A stretch of 64,000 nt of DNA, taken from the NCBI GenBank assembly GCA_023228325.1, contig JALOBK010000001.1:905539-969538 (forward strand), given 5' to 3'. The number at the start of each line of letters is the position of its first letter. The stretch's first letter is position 1. The translations under genes were made by a program, and so were the position numbers. Source of the stretch: a bacterium (GTDB lineage: Bacteria > Auribacterota > UBA6266). The notes under the pieces are model-generated. The model was not told where the DNA came from and made no database searches. It worked only from the letters and a program-made list of their open reading frames with translations. This document shows positions 62,970 through 64,000 of the stretch, one piece after another.

Positions 62970-63025
62970 TTTCTCAGTGACTGCCTCGGAGTCTCGCCAA
63001 AGGCGGGACGAGAATGAGTGAGAAA
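62970..63025. repeat. Long imperfect palindrome with CGCC/GGCG core
   Basis: TTTCTCAGTGACT at 62970 pairs loosely with GAGTGAGAAA ending 63025, around a core TCTCGCC-AAA-GGCGGGACGAGA. The core belongs to the CCGCC/GGCGG repeat family at 13.47 and 20.24 kb. The gap 62780-63093 also has a GCCCTTCGGGC hairpin near 62841-62852 and no gene I can support. Confidence 0.5.
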
Positions 63026-63093
63026 TACTTACTTATCTTCTCCCGAGGAAAGACTCATCAGCCATGGCTTCTATTAAAGGAAGCACAGATGAA

Positions 63094-63170
63094 TGGTACC
63101 GGAGGAGGGACTCGAACCCCCGACACGCGGATTATGATTCCGCTGCTCTAACCACCTGAGCTACTCCGGC
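63094..63170 (-). tRNA. tRNA-Met or tRNA-Ile2 (anticodon CAU)
   Basis: On the minus strand the acceptor arm GCCGGAG pairs with CTCCGGT, followed by A and encoded CCA. The anticodon loop ATCATAA between GCGGA and TCCGC gives CAT, and GGTTCGAGTCC is the T loop. CAU can be elongator methionine or lysidine-modified isoleucine; sequence alone here does not settle it. The length with CCA is 77 nt. Confidence 0.9.
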
Positions 63171-63191
63171 GCCGATTTCTGATGAAACGAT

Positions 63192-63220
63192 AATATAATA
63201 GAAAGACTGTTTTTCTTCAA
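63192..63220 (-). promoter_or_regulatory. Candidate promoter of tRNA(CAU)
   Basis: On the minus strand TTGAAG (63220-63215), a 17-nt spacer and TATATT (63197-63192) lie 22 nt before the tRNA. It follows the terminator of the upstream tRNA-fMet. Confidence 0.45.
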
Positions 63221-63232
63221 CTGTTAATTTAA

Positions 63233-63256
63233 ATGAAAAAACCAGCTTTCGCTGGT
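63233..63256 (-). terminator. Terminator of tRNA-fMet
   Basis: On the minus strand ACCAGC-GAAA-GCTGGT (63256-63241) is followed by TTTTTTCATTT. It lies 3 nt after the CCA end of tRNA-fMet. Confidence 0.8.
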
Positions 63257-63259
63257 ATA

Positions 63260-63336
<77 letters not shown>

Positions 63337-63353
63337 TCTGTTTTGCAGAGGGT

Positions 63354-63382
63354 ATTATATAATCCGCTATTACACGTGTCAA
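63354..63382 (-). promoter_or_regulatory. Exact consensus promoter of tRNA-fMet
   Basis: On the minus strand TTGACA (63382-63377), a 17-nt spacer and TATAAT (63359-63354) match the sigma70 consensus completely, 17 nt before the tRNA. Confidence 0.85.
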
Positions 63383-63480
63383 TCCATTTAATTTTACCGG
63401 AAGAAGAAGATGGATTGCCGAGAATAAAAACCGCAGAATTTTATCGTCCATACCCCGACGCAAAAAATAGAGGTTTTTAC

Positions 63481-63508
63481 TTGACATATAAAAGGCGGGT
63501 GATAAGAT
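63481..63508 (+). promoter_or_regulatory. Promoter of the small duplicated protein gene
   Basis: TTGACA (63481-63486), a 16-nt spacer and TAAGAT (63503-63508) precede a strong GAAGGAGG ribosome-binding site at 63533-63540. Confidence 0.6.
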
Positions 63509-63545
63509 AGATTAATAAATAAACCTTTAATAGAAGGAGGTTATT

Positions 63546-63779
63546 ATGGCTCAAGTAGTAGCGAAGGCAGGAGTAAAAAAAGTAAAGGGATATCTTTACT
63601 TTATCGACAAAAAGGGAGATGTTTCGAGAGCCAAGATGGCGCGCGGCGGCAAGAGAAAAGGGAAAAAAGCAGCACCTGAAAAAGTTGCAAAAGTCGGCGT
63701 TAAGAAAGAAAAAGGGTATCTTTATTTCCTCGACAAAAAAGGAAATATTTCGAGAGCTAAAATGGCGCGTGGAAGATAA
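63546..63779 (+). CDS. Small basic protein made of a duplicated module
   Basis: The 77-residue protein contains two copies of the same module: KGYLYFIDKKGDVSRAKMAR at about residues 14-33 and KGYLYFLDKKGNISRAKMAR at about 57-76. A lysine-rich linker joins them, and GVKK precedes each copy. It has a strong ribosome-binding site, a good promoter and its own terminator, so it is a highly expressed single-gene unit. The basic composition suggests nucleic-acid binding. I recognise no named family. Confidence 0.75.
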   Translation: MAQVVAKAGVKKVKGYLYFIDKKGDVSRAKMARGGKRKGKKAAPEKVAKVGVKKEKGYLYFLDKKGNISRAKMARGR

Positions 63780-63803
63780 TTCAGTTTTTTATATAACCGA
63801 AGA

Positions 63804-63831
63804 GCCCCGATATCTATCGGGGCTTTTTTTT
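63804..63831 (+). terminator. Terminator of the small duplicated protein gene
   Basis: GCCCCGATA-tc-TATCGGGGC (63804-63823) is followed by eight T residues, 24 nt after the stop. Confidence 0.88.
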
Positions 63832-63835
63832 CCGC

Positions 63836-63872
63836 GAAACTGTAACTTATGGAACGGCAGTGAACATAAGTT
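63836..63872. repeat. 37-nt dispersed repeat, copy A
   Basis: This 37-nt segment is identical to 63964-64000. It contains an internal inverted repeat AACTTATG...CATAAGTT. The five bases before it plus the first 21 of the repeat are shared with 20347-20372 in the tRNA-Ser leader. Confidence 0.85.
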
Positions 63873-63886
63873 GCCAAGTTGAGCGG

Positions 63887-63927
63887 ATCCCCGGCGCATT
63901 GATTTGCGAAGCAAATCAGCGGGGGAT
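63887..63927. repeat. Hairpin between the two 37-nt repeat copies
   Basis: TGATTTGC-GAA-GCAAATCA forms a perfect 8-bp stem, extended outward by ATCCCCG...CGGGGGAT with small bulges (63887-63927). It could be a terminator-like or mobile-element structure. No T-run follows directly. Confidence 0.6.
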
Positions 63928-63963
63928 AAGCCTTAATAAAATTATATATCAATTTAGTTTTAT

Positions 63964-64000
63964 GAAACTGTAACTTATGGAACGGCAGTGAACATAAGTT
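63964..64000. repeat. 37-nt dispersed repeat, copy B, at the window edge
   Basis: This copy is identical to copy A, in direct orientation and offset by 128 nt. It ends exactly at the window edge, so the repeat unit may continue beyond. Confidence 0.85.

Overview
The window looks like the replication-origin region of a Gram-negative bacterium from an uncultivated lineage. dnaA, dnaN, recF, a DUF721 (DciA-type) gene, gyrB and gyrA run leftward from an AT-rich origin at about 32.8-33.1 kb. rpmH, rnpA, yidC, mnmE, mnmG, a YhcC-type radical SAM gene, parA and parB run rightward with two parS palindromes. PEP-CTERM proteins, RtcB with archease, a spirochaete/chlamydia-style V-type ATPase operon and a GyrB of about 810 residues suggest an Omnitrophota-, Firestonebacteria- or PVC-like candidate phylum. 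That placement is an inference; no rRNA gene is present to test it.

Region 1 (1-13.3 kb) is an accessory island, visibly more AT-rich than the rest. It begins with a cut-off gene tail, then a two-domain DNA methyltransferase that meets an HNH nuclease tail-to-tail (a candidate restriction-modification pair). Next come a possible structured RNA/attenuator and a DUF2188 gene. An eight-gene same-strand cluster follows: a PD-(D/E)XK/DUF5655 nuclease, a Dam-type adenine methylase, a HerA-like ATPase, a NurA-like nuclease with a zinc ribbon, two unrecognised proteins, a HAD phosphatase and a small basic protein. The five genes from the methylase onward are packed within 11 nt of each other or overlap. 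I read it as a methylation-linked HerA-NurA defence system and did not recognise the complete gene set.

Region 2 (13.3-20.4 kb) holds housekeeping and membrane genes (phosphohexomutase, YhfC protease, MetY, CBS-domain protein, PDZ/CsgG-like protein), tRNA-Ser(GCU), and dispersed palindromic repeats.

Region 3 (20.4-41.9 kb) is the origin core. Nearly all its genes point away from oriC. The rpmH operon has an exact consensus sigma70 promoter. The left arm ends gyrA-archease-rtcB-serS.

Region 4 (41.9-50.4 kb) carries a V-type ATPase operon (E, DUF2764, A, B, D, I, K) whose K subunit keeps the residues associated with sodium binding, then an M48 protease and rsmI.

Region 5 (51.2-56.8 kb, minus strand) holds a PAS/GGDEF/HD-GYP protein with degenerate catalytic motifs, a small secreted protein and four PEP-CTERM proteins.

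Region 6 (57.1-64 kb) has enolase, an FtsB-like protein, a pair of MalFG-like sugar permeases (the second with a large insertion), a DUF624-like protein, a TerB-like protein, tRNA-Met/Ile2(CAU) and initiator tRNA-fMet, and a tiny internally duplicated basic protein. The right edge carries two copies of a 37-nt repeat that also occurs in the tRNA-Ser leader.
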